Translations under genes and position numbers: made by a program
Source: Corynebacterium rouxii
Lineage (GTDB): Bacteria; Actinomycetota; Actinomycetes; Mycobacteriales; Mycobacteriaceae
Assembly: GCF_902702935.1 (NCBI RefSeq)
Contig: NZ_LR738855.1
Span: 1,240,001-1,304,000 of the forward strand
Direction of reading: 5' to 3'
DNA: 64,000 nt
The notes under the pieces: model-generated
The model's input: only the letters and a program-made list of their open reading frames with translations
Told to the model about the DNA's origin: nothing
The model's database searches: none
Shown: in pieces, positions 29,038 to 39,025 of the stretch
Layout of the letters: each line of letters begins with the position of its first letter
Position numbering within the stretch: the first letter of the stretch is position 1

Positions 29038-30216
29038 CTACACCTCAAAATAAATCGTATTAGGGTCACTACCAGTACCCGTTTTGATCCGCAGGCTGCC
29101 CATCCGATCACCGATAGCCGACGCCACGACACGGCCAGCGGCAGCAGTAAAATCCACCACATCCCTAGCCGAATGCGTATGTTTTTTATCAGCCTTGCTG
29201 CTCATCACAGAATCCAAATCGGTGATGTCACGCACCCTATGCTGGTGGGACAGGTTCGCTTTCCCCGCGAGCGCCTGCGATAACCCAGACACCCCCGAGA
29301 TCGCTAGTGATTCCACCCGTAGGCGTAGCGCCGCAAGATCAGAAGCTTGGGCTTTCTCAGAAATCTGCCTCATCAACGCCGCCGCCGCGCTCTTCTGGGA
29401 AGCCAACTCATCTGCAACTTCCTTCAGCGTGTCGTAGGCTTGAGGAGCACCATCGAGGAGTTTTTTCACCGCAGTATCCACAGCGCTTTGCGCCGCCGAC
29501 TCCGCGGTTTTTGACGCGGCCTGTGCCTTGAGTGAGTGTTGCCCAGCAGTAGCAGCGTCGCGCTTCGCAGACTCCGCGTCACCACGTACCTGCGCCATGA
29601 GCGCATCAGTAGCCTGCGTGATCTTCTCCTGCACCACTGCGAAAGACTTCTCCGAGTTTTCTTTCAGCCACTCATAATGGGGCTGCCATTTCTCCAGCTG
29701 CTGTGCCCGAGGCTCCCATTCCAGAAGGCGGGCTTTCAGCTGCTCCCACGCCGATACCGCTTGTTTCTCCGACGACTCCGCCGCCGCCTGCGACACCTTC
29801 GTAGCCTTAACCGCCGCCTCAACCCGCTCCCGATCAGCAAGCACAGCCGCCGCACCACCCCCCACCGACTCCACACCACGTGCCACCACATTAGCCAACT
29901 CCGCTAACCGATCATGCACATCAGGGGCAAAATCCTTAGCGTCTTCCACCGCCTGGCGAACCGTCGCCGTACCCTCATGCACCAAAAGGGGGATAGCCTC
30001 ACGGGTCATACCCGCAGGCCCAATCAGCAGCAGAACACCCGCGCCCGGCGCGATATTCGCCGTGAATTCGCCTGACTCATCGACGATGACGCGCACCGGC
30101 TCGTCAACAATAAGCCCCGTACCGCTAGGACGAGTTGCGGGGGGGCGTAGCCACACCTCCCTCACCGACGACGGCGAATCAGTAATAGTCTTCAATTTTC
30201 CTGTAATTTTAGGCAT
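29038..30216 (-). CDS. Minor tail protein with long coiled coil (fibre-like)
   Basis: The product has 392 residues. The N-terminal beta domain (1-85) is followed by an Ala-rich coiled coil (about 90-300; repeated KAQAASKTAESAAQSAVDTA-like heptads) and a C-terminal part with HQHRVRDITDLDSVMSSKADKKHTHSARDVVDF, a repeat pattern seen in phage tail fibres. It is probably a trimeric fibre or tip component. It sits between two other tip genes with gaps of two or three bases. Confidence 0.8.
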   Translation of the reverse strand: MPKITGKLKTITDSPSSVREVWLRPPATRPSGTGLIVDEPVRVIVDESGEFTANIAPGAGVLLLIGPAGMTREAIPLLVHEGTATVRQAVEDAKDFAPDVHDRLAELANVVARGVESVGGGAAAVLADRERVEAAVKATKVSQAAAESSEKQAVSAWEQLKARLLEWEPRAQQLEKWQPHYEWLKENSEKSFAVVQEKITQATDALMAQVRGDAESAKRDAATAGQHSLKAQAASKTAESAAQSAVDTAVKKLLDGAPQAYDTLKEVADELASQKSAAAALMRQISEKAQASDLAALRLRVESLAISGVSGLSQALAGKANLSHQHRVRDITDLDSVMSSKADKKHTHSARDVVDFTAAAGRVVASAIGDRMGSLRIKTGTGSDPNTIYFEV

Positions 30217-30219
30217 TCC

Positions 30220-31380
30220 TTAACTCCAATCAATCTTATCCACCGTCAGCTTCGCAGCACGCACATCACCAATTTCGACCTTGATCCACTTGATCAGCAT
30301 TCGCCCCTGTGCATCCATCAGCGGATCAAAACGTGCCCCGTAATAGCTGTCGCGGTAGGACCAGCTTTTCCAATCTTCGACCAGCTCAAAATCAGCTTTC
30401 CCCATCGAAAAAGGCACCACGGATCCGCCACTGTAGTAGTAGTCGACCACGGCGGTGCCTGTAAAAGGTGGCGTGGCCACGACCAACGCCCATCGATTCG
30501 TTCTAGGCATGTACATTCCCATGCCGTGCGTCGTCGAATATACGGTCTTGTCACGCTCGAGGAAGATCATTCCCGTCGCCCTGCGGTCGATAGCTTTCGC
30601 AAGGCGCGACGTCTCCGACGCCAGCTCGCGGTTCTTCTCAATCTGCTGCGACTGAAACGCATCCAGCTCGTCCTTTTGCCGCCGCCACTTCTCCAAAGCA
30701 TCATCAGCTTTCGAATCAGCGTCCTCGGCCTTCCGGTCAGCAACCTTTGCTGCAACCGAAGCTGCAGACGCTACCGACGACACCGCATTCAGCTTCTGAT
30801 CAGCCTCACGACGCTCAGCCGCAATCACAGCCCAAATCTGATCATTAGCAGAGCCAAGCTTTTCTGCATCAGCAATCGGCTGCCCACCAAAATGCACAAG
30901 CCAAGAATCCGCAGACCCCCGCTCACGCACCACATTAATCGCAGTCACAGGCCCCTCAAGCCGCTTGCCCCAAATCAGCACATCGACCAGATCATCTTCC
31001 TGAAAATCAACACCAGGAACATAAGGCCCAAGGCCAACCGTCGTGATATCTTTCTCAAAAAACACATCTCCATCGATGCGCTTTTCCGCCGCATCAAGAA
31101 CCTGCTCAGTATTCGACGTGCCCAGCACATAGTCAATGTCGCCGTTTTTCTTCACAGCCATCGTCTGCGAAGAATCAGCCCGCACTCCAGCGATATCAAA
31201 GCGCCCAGCCGGCATCCCCTCAGGCCTATACAAGAATCCCTCGGCCATGCGCTTATCAATTTTTTCTTTCAGCTGGACCTCGGCAGGCAAATTCACATCC
31301 CACCTACCCCAGACGAAATTAGCGACCCTCCTACCGACGGTCATTTCGCCTCCATCGGCGCGCAAAATAACATCACTCAC
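30220..31380 (-). CDS. Minor tail protein
   Basis: This is a tail protein of about 386 residues. GTG 31380 overlaps the previous stop by four bases (GTGA), and the residues then read VSDVILRADGGEMTVGRRVANFVWGRWD; the longer frame upstream lies inside the preceding gene and is unlikely. The region around DLVDVLIWGKRLEGPVTAINVV fits the ReqiPepy6 Gp37-like / tail-spike platform proteins of Gram-positive phages. A coiled coil spans about residues 205-270 and the C-terminal part looks like a beta-sandwich. Confidence 0.78.
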   Translation of the reverse strand: MSDVILRADGGEMTVGRRVANFVWGRWDVNLPAEVQLKEKIDKRMAEGFLYRPEGMPAGRFDIAGVRADSSQTMAVKKNGDIDYVLGTSNTEQVLDAAEKRIDGDVFFEKDITTVGLGPYVPGVDFQEDDLVDVLIWGKRLEGPVTAINVVRERGSADSWLVHFGGQPIADAEKLGSANDQIWAVIAAERREADQKLNAVSSVASAASVAAKVADRKAEDADSKADDALEKWRRQKDELDAFQSQQIEKNRELASETSRLAKAIDRRATGMIFLERDKTVYSTTHGMGMYMPRTNRWALVVATPPFTGTAVVDYYYSGGSVVPFSMGKADFELVEDWKSWSYRDSYYGARFDPLMDAQGRMLIKWIKVEIGDVRAAKLTVDKIDWS

Positions 31381-32222
31381 TGCTGGATCACCTCCACGAC
31401 GATGGTCGGCTGAGACAAACTCAACCCCTGCGGCATTTTGTCGCCTGGCAGCCACATGAATGCAACGACCACACAACCTGACATCGCTGCGGGGCCACTG
31501 ATCTCATCCCAAATAGACTGATCCGTCGGGCGGATCAAGACACGCGGCGAAGGCTTCCCAGACGAGCGCGTGGACACCTGAACCGGCCAATCGCTAATAC
31601 CAAAAGCCTTATATGTCGCGGCCAAAGAATCTTTAATAAGATCCCTGATCGTCGATTCTGCTGGGCCATCCACAGTGAACCCGTCAGCGACTGCAGCCAT
31701 TTTCAGCTTCGCTAAATAGCGAGGCCTAGAAAACTGCTTACCAAAGTCACCCACAGCACGAGTGAACTCGGCACTGACTTGCCCGGGGATCGACCAACAT
31801 GGCAAAAACATCAAACTCGTGAGCATGTCCGTTCCGTGGACCGCGAGACGGGATGGGGAATCCTCCCCACCGGACGCTTTCACAAAACGCACCTGATAAA
31901 CCCGCCTGCGGATACCTGGGCACTCCACGGCCATGAACCGCGTCGCCCCATTCGACGGTACAAGACGCCCCTCTTTGTCCGTTACTCCCAACCCATCAGC
32001 AACAAGTTCGTCGACCACCTGATGCACAACACCATGTGCGGAAGTGAGGAAAACCCCCTCGCAAGATTCTGGATTCATCCTCGTGGCTGGGGCGGTCAAC
32101 TTCTCCATTGGAGGGAAATCGCAAATCGGGACACCATTTTCATCAAGCAAACCAACCCACACACCGTGGTCTTTTTGAACTTGCTCGCGGTGTTTTCTAT
32201 GAGATTCCCAGTCAAAGACCAT
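31377..32222 (-). CDS. Minor tail protein (tail tip)
   Basis: The 281-residue protein begins MVFDWESHRKHREQVQKDHGVWVGL. It is soluble, with regions such as ATRMNPESCEGVFL and PSRLAVHGTDMLTSLMFLPCW that occur in tail baseplate proteins of actinobacterial siphophages. It lies between the distal tail protein and the next minor tail protein and overlaps the latter by four bases. A precise role (baseplate hub or linker) cannot be set from sequence alone. Confidence 0.75.
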   Translation of the reverse strand: MVFDWESHRKHREQVQKDHGVWVGLLDENGVPICDFPPMEKLTAPATRMNPESCEGVFLTSAHGVVHQVVDELVADGLGVTDKEGRLVPSNGATRFMAVECPGIRRRVYQVRFVKASGGEDSPSRLAVHGTDMLTSLMFLPCWSIPGQVSAEFTRAVGDFGKQFSRPRYLAKLKMAAVADGFTVDGPAESTIRDLIKDSLAATYKAFGISDWPVQVSTRSSGKPSPRVLIRPTDQSIWDEISGPAAMSGCVVVAFMWLPGDKMPQGLSLSQPTIVVEVIQQ

Positions 32223-32228
32223 TGGTCA

Positions 32229-33020
32229 TCACCTCCACGGGTCAAAGACCCCGACATGCCACGAAATCGATGCACCGCTGGGGATCATAAACTTTCGTGA
32301 CTCGCCTGCAGGCACGGATTCAGGCAGGGTCTTGCCCCGCAGCTTTAACCACGCCTCACGATCAAGCACGCCTTTATCGTCGCGGACAGCGAGCATCTCC
32401 AGCGGGTCGAAGCTTATCGACCGTGGGGCTGTCACCTGAGGGAGGGTGAATGTCGCCCCAGACGGCAAGGTTACTTGCCCACCGGCCCCACCCCATCTGA
32501 TTTTAGGGTGTGCTGGAACATCACCACTATTTGTCACTGTGACATTTTTCTCTCCAGTGGGAGACACTATCGTCGCTGACCACCACAGCCCATCATTGAC
32601 GATCAGGTCAAGTGTCACCGGAATCCACTCATCGCCCACAGGATCAGCCGCAGGCGACTCAATAGGCGCCGTCAACCGTACCAACGCAGTGAACCGGCCA
32701 AACTTCGGGGACTCAACCGCCAGAGTCGAATCAAATCGCGTTGACATCATCCCACGCAGCCGAGACAGCACCGTATAATCCTTAACGATCATCGCGAGCG
32801 ACCCGACCATAGGCTCAACATTCAACCCCGTGGACAATTGCCCCGGCAGCCCAACACCAGTCACGGTTTTCTGCTGCACGACCCCGACAAGCCCCTGAAT
32901 CCCGCCATCGTCAAGACGCATCACGGAATCAGCAGCAGTCAGATCAACAGCATCACCAGAGGGTGATATAAGACTGACCTTATACATCTGTGGTTTTCCA
33001 CGCGACAACTTCAACATCAA
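32229..33020 (-). CDS. Distal tail protein (Dit-like)
   Basis: The 263-residue protein lies directly after the tape measure gene, the normal place of Dit. It has the N-terminal strand pattern YKVSLISPSGDAVDLTAADSVMRL and the mid region NVTVTNSGDVPAHPKIRWGG typical of the tail-tube-like fold with the phage-tail family signature. It would form the hexameric ring joining tube to tip. Length and position agree. Confidence 0.8.
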   Translation of the reverse strand: MMLKLSRGKPQMYKVSLISPSGDAVDLTAADSVMRLDDGGIQGLVGVVQQKTVTGVGLPGQLSTGLNVEPMVGSLAMIVKDYTVLSRLRGMMSTRFDSTLAVESPKFGRFTALVRLTAPIESPAADPVGDEWIPVTLDLIVNDGLWWSATIVSPTGEKNVTVTNSGDVPAHPKIRWGGAGGQVTLPSGATFTLPQVTAPRSISFDPLEMLAVRDDKGVLDREAWLKLRGKTLPESVPAGESRKFMIPSGASISWHVGVFDPWR

Positions 33021-33048
33021 ACATCACCCTCCAAATGAAACCCCGCCA

Positions 33049-36000
33049 CTAACGGCGGGAATCAACATACTCACGAGCACTCATAGCCTTATCGGTGACA
33101 TTGAACTCGACAGCCTCAACACGCTCACGCAGCTCATTAATCAGCTTCAACGTCGAAGCTTGCGCCGGATCCGAAGAATCCAACGTCACATTCACTACCT
33201 GCTTCGACCCACCGAGCAAATCATTAGCCCGCTTAGCCTCAGCCACCAGCGAATCACGACGCGCAGCAGCAGTCTTCGCAGCCTCCACCAACGCCTCACG
33301 CTGACGAGTCCCCTCCTCAGCACCCACCAACGCTTTATTCAGCTCAGCTACATCAAGCTCAGAAGCCAACGCCTGTTTACGAATCGCATATTTCGCGTCC
33401 AAAGCAGCACGAGCAGAAGCCAACTGCGCATTCTCAGTCGCCTGCTTCAACATCAGTTGCTTTTCACGATCAGCAGCGTGACGAGCATCAGCATCAGCAA
33501 ACGCCTTCTGATAATCCATCATCGCGCCCATCGTCGCACCAGTGAACGCATTCCCAAGCTGGGTCCCAGCATTAGACCACTCAGCGTTACCAGTCGCCAA
33601 CGTGCCGCCAACACCGACAGCACCACCAAGGACACCACCAGCGACCCCCAGCCCCATGCCGAGCTTCGCGCCAGGAGTCGCACTAGACCACGCCTGCTTG
33701 AAATCATCCTTGTTAGCGCGGACTTGACCAATCCCGCCAACGATCGACTGGATACCACCAAGCGCACCAGCGCCAGCGGTCACCGCGCCGAGAATGTTAC
33801 CCGTAGCTAACGCAGCACCACCAGCAAATAGACCACCAATGAGCTTCGCGATACCACCAAAAATGCCACCAATGCCACTAGCAAACCCCTGAGCACCTTG
33901 AGCTTGCGACGATGTCATACCATACAGACGCTTCGTCTGGTCTTGCAGCTTCAACACCTGCAGCTGAAGCATTTCAGCGGCTTGAGACTGCGCCATAGTC
34001 GCCTCAGCAACCTTGATACGAGCAGCATTAGCCGCATACTCAGCATCAAGATTATCCAGATTCGCCTGCGCCCGAACAGCCTGCAAACCCCACTCGGCAG
34101 CCTCAACCTCAGCAGCATTAGCAACAAACGTCGCCCCAAGCGCCTCCATCGACTGCGCACCAGTGATCCGGAATCGATCAACAGCCCGAGAAAGCCCATC
34201 AACACCAGACCGGCCAAGCTGCAAATGCCCCTTACGAGCCTTCGCCAACTCATCCTCAGCCTTAGCGACAGCGATAAGCCCCTTCATACGGACTTTTGCA
34301 ACATCCCACTCAGCGACCCGCAAATCATTAGTGGACTTGATGCCCTCAATCCGGAGCATCACCTGCTGCTGGTGCAGCTTACTGATCTCCTCACGAGTCT
34401 TCTCAGCGGCCTCAGCGAACTGGGCAACCTGACCAAGGAAACCGGCCACCTGTTGGAAAGCCTGCTGGATGCCCTCGAAGAACTTTTGGGCGACCTCTCC
34501 CGCAGCCTGCAATCTCGCAGCAGCCACAGTGCGCTCAGCAGCCTCGATCTTCTTCGCAGCATTCCCGCCTTTTTCGCGGGCGTCAGCCAGTGCTTTCTCA
34601 GCAGTTTTAACCTTCTCAGGATCACCAGACTTCCGAGCCGCAGCAAGATCAGCCTCAGCCTTGCCAATCCCCTCCAGCTCGGAGGCGATCTGGGCGCGAA
34701 CCTCAGCTAGCCCCTTCTCAGCGTCAGCGACAATCTGTGTGTTGCCGAGCAGTCCGCCGCCGAAGTTCTGCGCAGCATTCTTCAGCGTCGTTGCAGCGAC
34801 GTGTTCCCACGGCTTCACGAGTTTACCGAGCGCGTCACCGATCTTATTCAGACCAGCCAGCTCAGGGGCTGCAAGCACACGCTCAGGCCTGCCCGACAAG
34901 TTCACGGCGACACCACCGTGAGGTAGCCATCCGCCGTTATCGTACAGGCCTAGGGAGCGCTTGGAGGCCTCCCACAGGGACTGGGCAGCACCGAACTGTG
35001 GGTCAGTCCGGGTGGTGCCGTTAGAGTCACGGTAGGTGACACCGTCAACACTGGTGGACTTAATAGCCTCCGGGGTAATAGCAGTTGGGCCACTTAGTGG
35101 CAGGTGCTTGTGGTCAGTGTACTGGGAGTGACTAGCAGGTGCTGCGCCCCCACCAATCTGACCATTGCCACGGCCACCGCCCATCTCGATGTTGATGGTT
35201 TTTCCGTTACCGAAATCGATCGTGCCTGACGTGTGCCCATTCCACGGGCCACCATTAAACCACCCGATAGCGTAACGCGGGCCACTACCTAGACCGGGCT
35301 TAAAACCGATCGCGGACAGCTTCTGCTCAGCGTCCATCGTCGCCATATAACGACCATTCGTCGCCGGCTTACCCACCGCAAACAGTGCGCCCTGCCCCTG
35401 CGTAGACGAGCAGTCACCCCAGTTAGAGCCAGCATAGGTGTATGTGGCCCCCTCAAGTGAACGGGAGGCCTGCTGGCCATTAACCCGCTCCCCCTTAAAG
35501 AAGCGAAGCAGCTCATCAGCCGTCACCAGTCCACCATCGGCGTAGCGAGGAAGCCCGAGGTCACCCTGCTTTCCGTTGAGTCGGCCACCGTTAATAGCAG
35601 CCAACAACGGCAAGTGCTTAGCGGTGGCCTCACGATTCACAATGAACTCGCCCGGCTCCACACGAGCGATCGGCACGCCACGACGCGTCACACCCACAAT
35701 CGGGTCACGCACCGAGCGAGAAATGCCCGGAATGTCAGGCAGGACCCCACCAGCCGCGAAGCGTGGAATCTCGCCCCCAGCATGACGATGATGCACCCTG
35801 ATCTGGCGTTCAGCGGAACTTGTCGCACCACTGAAAGCACCTGTGATGTGGTTCTTCACATCACCAAGCCAGCTCTTAATTTCCTCAAACTTACGCTTGA
35901 GACCATCCAGCAGGCCGGTCATGATGTTCCTGCCCGCATCAACGAGCCATTCACCGGACTTCGCAAAAAAGCCCTTGATCCTATCGGGAAGCTCCTTAAC

Positions 36001-38628
36001 CGTGGTGATGACGTTGTCTTTCATCTCCACAAATTTTTGCTTCACCGACTCGACCAAAGAACGCACTTTCTCACTGGCCTGAGCTTTCAAATCAGCGAAT
36101 GTCGCACCGACGCGGACAGCCCACTCAATCGCCTTACCCTTGATCGCCTCAAAAGCAGCGCTGAACGCTTCCTTAAGCGCGTCCCACATGCGACCGACGC
36201 GCTCACGAGTGCCCTCGGACCAATCAGAGATGACCTGCTTAACTTTCTCCACACCATCGGAGAAATGACCCTTGATTGCAGCCCAACCGGCAGCAATCGT
36301 CTCAGGGATCCGCGACCAGTTGCCCGTGAAAAAATCGACGATGACGAGCCACGCCGTAGCGAAGATGTCCTTGATGACATTCCAACCGGTTTCAAAAACC
36401 GTTTTCACAGTGTCGACGCCGGACTGAAAACTCGCCTTAACCTGCTCCCACCACAGCGACGCAAATTCCTTAATGCCGTTGAAAGCATTAACGAACGCAT
36501 CACGAATCGTCAGGAACTTCTCGACGATTGGGGAATCTTCCTCAACGCCGAAAGCATCACGCAGCCCACCGCTGAAGTCACCCTTGAGAAAAAGATCCTT
36601 CAGGCCATTAAAGCCATCCTTGACCTTCTGGATACCGTCGGTGAAAGATTTCCACTTGTCCTGAATCCAATCAACACCAGCCGTGAAGCCTTCCTTGATC
36701 GCTTCCCAACCAGCCTTGATCCCGTCAACGAACTTCTTCCACAGTCGCTGACCCGTCTCGGTCTTCGTAAAAAAAGTGTAAAGCCCTCCAGCAACAGTGG
36801 CGATGACAACAGCCAGCTTCACCCACGGGTTAGCACCAGTGACAACATTCAACGCGAACTGGGCAGCAGTCTGCAGCTTCGTCACCCACGTCAGCGTCTT
36901 AAACCACTTGATGACGCCACCAGCGAGCATGATCTTATGCTGCAACGCAAGCCCTGCAAACGCGCCAGCGAGGATCCCTACAGACACCGACAGTGGTTTA
37001 ATCCATGTCTGATTATCTTGCAGGAAATCATTAAATTTCTTCAGCGTCTTAGCACCCGATTGGATACCATCGACGAGCTTCGGCATAGCAACAGCTGCGA
37101 AATCACTAATGCCTTTGAAAACGGCGCCGATCTCAGGTTTCAGCTCATTCAACGCATCAGCAAGCCCACCGCGAATATTCGCCTCAAGATTACCGATCAT
37201 GCCCTCAAATGTCGCCGTGGACTTAGCGGCTTCCACCGCAACCGGCTCAGAACCAATCTTGAGGATCGCATCGTTGAATTCCTCGGCGGTGATCTCACCC
37301 TTGGACATTGCATCGCGAAAATTGCCGGTATACGCGCCGGCCTGCAAAAGGGCCTCTTGGATCTTGCCGGAAGCACCAGGAATCGCATTAGCGATCTGAT
37401 TCCAGTCCTGCGTGACAAGCTTGCCAGCACCGTTAACCTGCGACAGGACAAGTCCCACAGACTTGAATGTCTCAGCGTTGCCACCGGCGATGGCATTTAG
37501 GTTTCCGCCGGCCTCAGCCAGCTTGTCGTAGTTGTTCACGCCGTTAGCAGCGAGCTGCGCAGTAACATTCTGGATGTCCGCAAGCTCATACACAGTCTTG
37601 TCTGCATAGTCGCGTGCTGATTTTGTCAGCTCATCAATCTTGCCGGTGTCCAGCCCAGCGAATGTCAGCGTGGACTTGAATTTATCCGTCGCATCAGATG
37701 CAGACAACGCTTCACGAGCAAGACCCTTAATTGACCCGATAGCAGACGAGGTGAGAGCAGCAACCCCACCGGCGACAGCCCCAAAAGAAACGCTATTGCG
37801 CAGCGAGTGAGTGGACTTCTCCAACCCGTCCGACATTGCACGACCGAAAGCCTTACCAGCCTCATCACCCTCACGCGCCATACGGACCTTCAGTCCACCG
37901 AATTTACGACTAATCCCATCAACATCACCAGCCGCGCGGCCAGCGTCACGCCCCCAGCTACGGATTGCGCGCGACAAACGACCCCACGCATTATCCTGCT
38001 CAGTGACGCTTTTCGTCAGCTTGTCCTGCTCAGCATCAAGACGCTTCGTCGCAGACAAAAGATCAGCACTAACACCTGCGGCGAACTTCTGATTATCGCC
38101 GAGCTTTTTCTCGGAATCAGCGAGCTTATCCGTGGCCTTAGACGCACCAAGGCGGGCGCGCTCAACCGCAGCTTCCTTAGAAGCCACAGAAGCCTCAGCA
38201 CTAGCCCGCACCTGCTTCAACTTCAGCTCAGCTTGCTCCAGCTCCTCAACAGAAGCCTTGCCCGATGCGCGCAGCTTCGCCAACGCTTCCTCAGCAGCGC
38301 GAACCTTAGCATCACCGCCAGCGCGGGCAGCTTCCAAAGACTTCTCGGCAGCCTCAACCTGCTTCACCTTCGCAACAACATCAGCCTTAGCATCAGAAAC
38401 CTTTTTCTGCTGGGAAACAACCGTCTCAGCAGCCTTTTTCTCCAAAGCCTCAAGACGCTTAACCTCAGCGCCAGCAGCATCAACACCGGTTTTAAAACCC
38501 TGTGCGATCCCCTGCCCCGCTTTTTTCGTCGCGGCCTCCATCGGGGCCTGCACCTGAGACCGAATGTTCTTCTGAATGCCTCGCAGATCAACCGAAATTG
38601 GCAAAGATGCATAACCGACAGCAGCCAC
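33049..38628 (-). CDS. Tape measure protein with embedded peptidase domain
   Basis: The 1859-residue protein is the longest in the window and sets tail length. An Ala/Lys/Glu coiled coil covers about 25-210, followed by a TMP core (DATDKFKSTLTFAGLD... near 320-480), hydrophobic segments near 560-640, tryptophan-rich repeats near 640-930 (WEAIKEGF, WNVIKDIF, WAAIKGHF) and a GGEIPRFAAGG boundary near 960. An embedded cell-wall hydrolase-like domain spans roughly 1040-1190, with Cys1073 in SNWGDCSS and His1132 in NGHTSG. Hydrophobic glycine-rich stretches lie near 1580-1680. The 3' end carries a GC hairpin over the stop codon. Confidence 0.93.
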   Translation of the reverse strand: MAAVGYASLPISVDLRGIQKNIRSQVQAPMEAATKKAGQGIAQGFKTGVDAAGAEVKRLEALEKKAAETVVSQQKKVSDAKADVVAKVKQVEAAEKSLEAARAGGDAKVRAAEEALAKLRASGKASVEELEQAELKLKQVRASAEASVASKEAAVERARLGASKATDKLADSEKKLGDNQKFAAGVSADLLSATKRLDAEQDKLTKSVTEQDNAWGRLSRAIRSWGRDAGRAAGDVDGISRKFGGLKVRMAREGDEAGKAFGRAMSDGLEKSTHSLRNSVSFGAVAGGVAALTSSAIGSIKGLAREALSASDATDKFKSTLTFAGLDTGKIDELTKSARDYADKTVYELADIQNVTAQLAANGVNNYDKLAEAGGNLNAIAGGNAETFKSVGLVLSQVNGAGKLVTQDWNQIANAIPGASGKIQEALLQAGAYTGNFRDAMSKGEITAEEFNDAILKIGSEPVAVEAAKSTATFEGMIGNLEANIRGGLADALNELKPEIGAVFKGISDFAAVAMPKLVDGIQSGAKTLKKFNDFLQDNQTWIKPLSVSVGILAGAFAGLALQHKIMLAGGVIKWFKTLTWVTKLQTAAQFALNVVTGANPWVKLAVVIATVAGGLYTFFTKTETGQRLWKKFVDGIKAGWEAIKEGFTAGVDWIQDKWKSFTDGIQKVKDGFNGLKDLFLKGDFSGGLRDAFGVEEDSPIVEKFLTIRDAFVNAFNGIKEFASLWWEQVKASFQSGVDTVKTVFETGWNVIKDIFATAWLVIVDFFTGNWSRIPETIAAGWAAIKGHFSDGVEKVKQVISDWSEGTRERVGRMWDALKEAFSAAFEAIKGKAIEWAVRVGATFADLKAQASEKVRSLVESVKQKFVEMKDNVITTVKELPDRIKGFFAKSGEWLVDAGRNIMTGLLDGLKRKFEEIKSWLGDVKNHITGAFSGATSSAERQIRVHHRHAGGEIPRFAAGGVLPDIPGISRSVRDPIVGVTRRGVPIARVEPGEFIVNREATAKHLPLLAAINGGRLNGKQGDLGLPRYADGGLVTADELLRFFKGERVNGQQASRSLEGATYTYAGSNWGDCSSTQGQGALFAVGKPATNGRYMATMDAEQKLSAIGFKPGLGSGPRYAIGWFNGGPWNGHTSGTIDFGNGKTINIEMGGGRGNGQIGGGAAPASHSQYTDHKHLPLSGPTAITPEAIKSTSVDGVTYRDSNGTTRTDPQFGAAQSLWEASKRSLGLYDNGGWLPHGGVAVNLSGRPERVLAAPELAGLNKIGDALGKLVKPWEHVAATTLKNAAQNFGGGLLGNTQIVADAEKGLAEVRAQIASELEGIGKAEADLAAARKSGDPEKVKTAEKALADAREKGGNAAKKIEAAERTVAAARLQAAGEVAQKFFEGIQQAFQQVAGFLGQVAQFAEAAEKTREEISKLHQQQVMLRIEGIKSTNDLRVAEWDVAKVRMKGLIAVAKAEDELAKARKGHLQLGRSGVDGLSRAVDRFRITGAQSMEALGATFVANAAEVEAAEWGLQAVRAQANLDNLDAEYAANAARIKVAEATMAQSQAAEMLQLQVLKLQDQTKRLYGMTSSQAQGAQGFASGIGGIFGGIAKLIGGLFAGGAALATGNILGAVTAGAGALGGIQSIVGGIGQVRANKDDFKQAWSSATPGAKLGMGLGVAGGVLGGAVGVGGTLATGNAEWSNAGTQLGNAFTGATMGAMMDYQKAFADADARHAADREKQLMLKQATENAQLASARAALDAKYAIRKQALASELDVAELNKALVGAEEGTRQREALVEAAKTAAARRDSLVAEAKRANDLLGGSKQVVNVTLDSSDPAQASTLKLINELRERVEAVEFNVTDKAMSAREYVDSRR

Positions 38629-38647
38629 GACGAATCCCCTCTTATTG

Positions 38648-39025
38648 TTACTTCATGCCGAGCGTCTTTTTCCTTGCACGCTCAGCGGCCAAAATTTGTT
38701 GCTTTCTCGCCTCGAAATCCGCCCGCTTCTTCGCATCCTCACGCGCCGTTAACAACGGGTGAGGTTTCTCAGAAAACAGGTTGAAGACTGTCATTGTGAT
38801 CAGCTCAAGCTTCGTGAACCGATCAGTGTCGTTCACGTCAGCCCAGAACCGCGACGAATCACGATCCAACCCATCAACCAACAACAACAGCCGCCGCAAA
38901 GTCAGACGCGAGGGGCCACCACCGGGAAGAAAAAAGTCCCGATAATCCCAGCCTCTATCCGCAAAATCCAACTCCACTAGATCCTCACGGGCACGGATCA
39001 TGCGAAAAAGCCCTAGTCTTCCCCC
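38648..39025 (-). CDS. Tail assembly chaperone, frameshift extension (gpT-like)
   Basis: This is the downstream frame of a G/GT chaperone pair. An ATG-initiated reading would start at 39001 (MIRAREDLVELDFADRGWDYRDFF, 117 residues). The frame is also open upstream through the end of the first gene, giving GRLGLFRMIRARED if ribosomes slip back one base at GGGGGAA (39019-39025). Coordinates are given to the slip site. Such -1 extensions are typical of siphophages and supply a small amount of fused chaperone for tail assembly. It lies directly before the tape measure gene as expected. Confidence 0.75.
   Translation of the reverse strand, partial: GGRLGLFRMIRAREDLVELDFADRGWDYRDFFLPGGGPSRLTLRRLLLLVDGLDRDSSRFWADVNDTDRFTKLELITMTVFNLFSEKPHPLLTAREDAKKRADFEARKQQILAAERARKKTLGMK

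Noticed and set aside
35614..37500. Long plus-strand frame (628 codons) opposite the tape measure gene
   Set aside because: Arg/Leu/His-rich shadow of the minus-strand gene with no family resemblance and no ribosome site.
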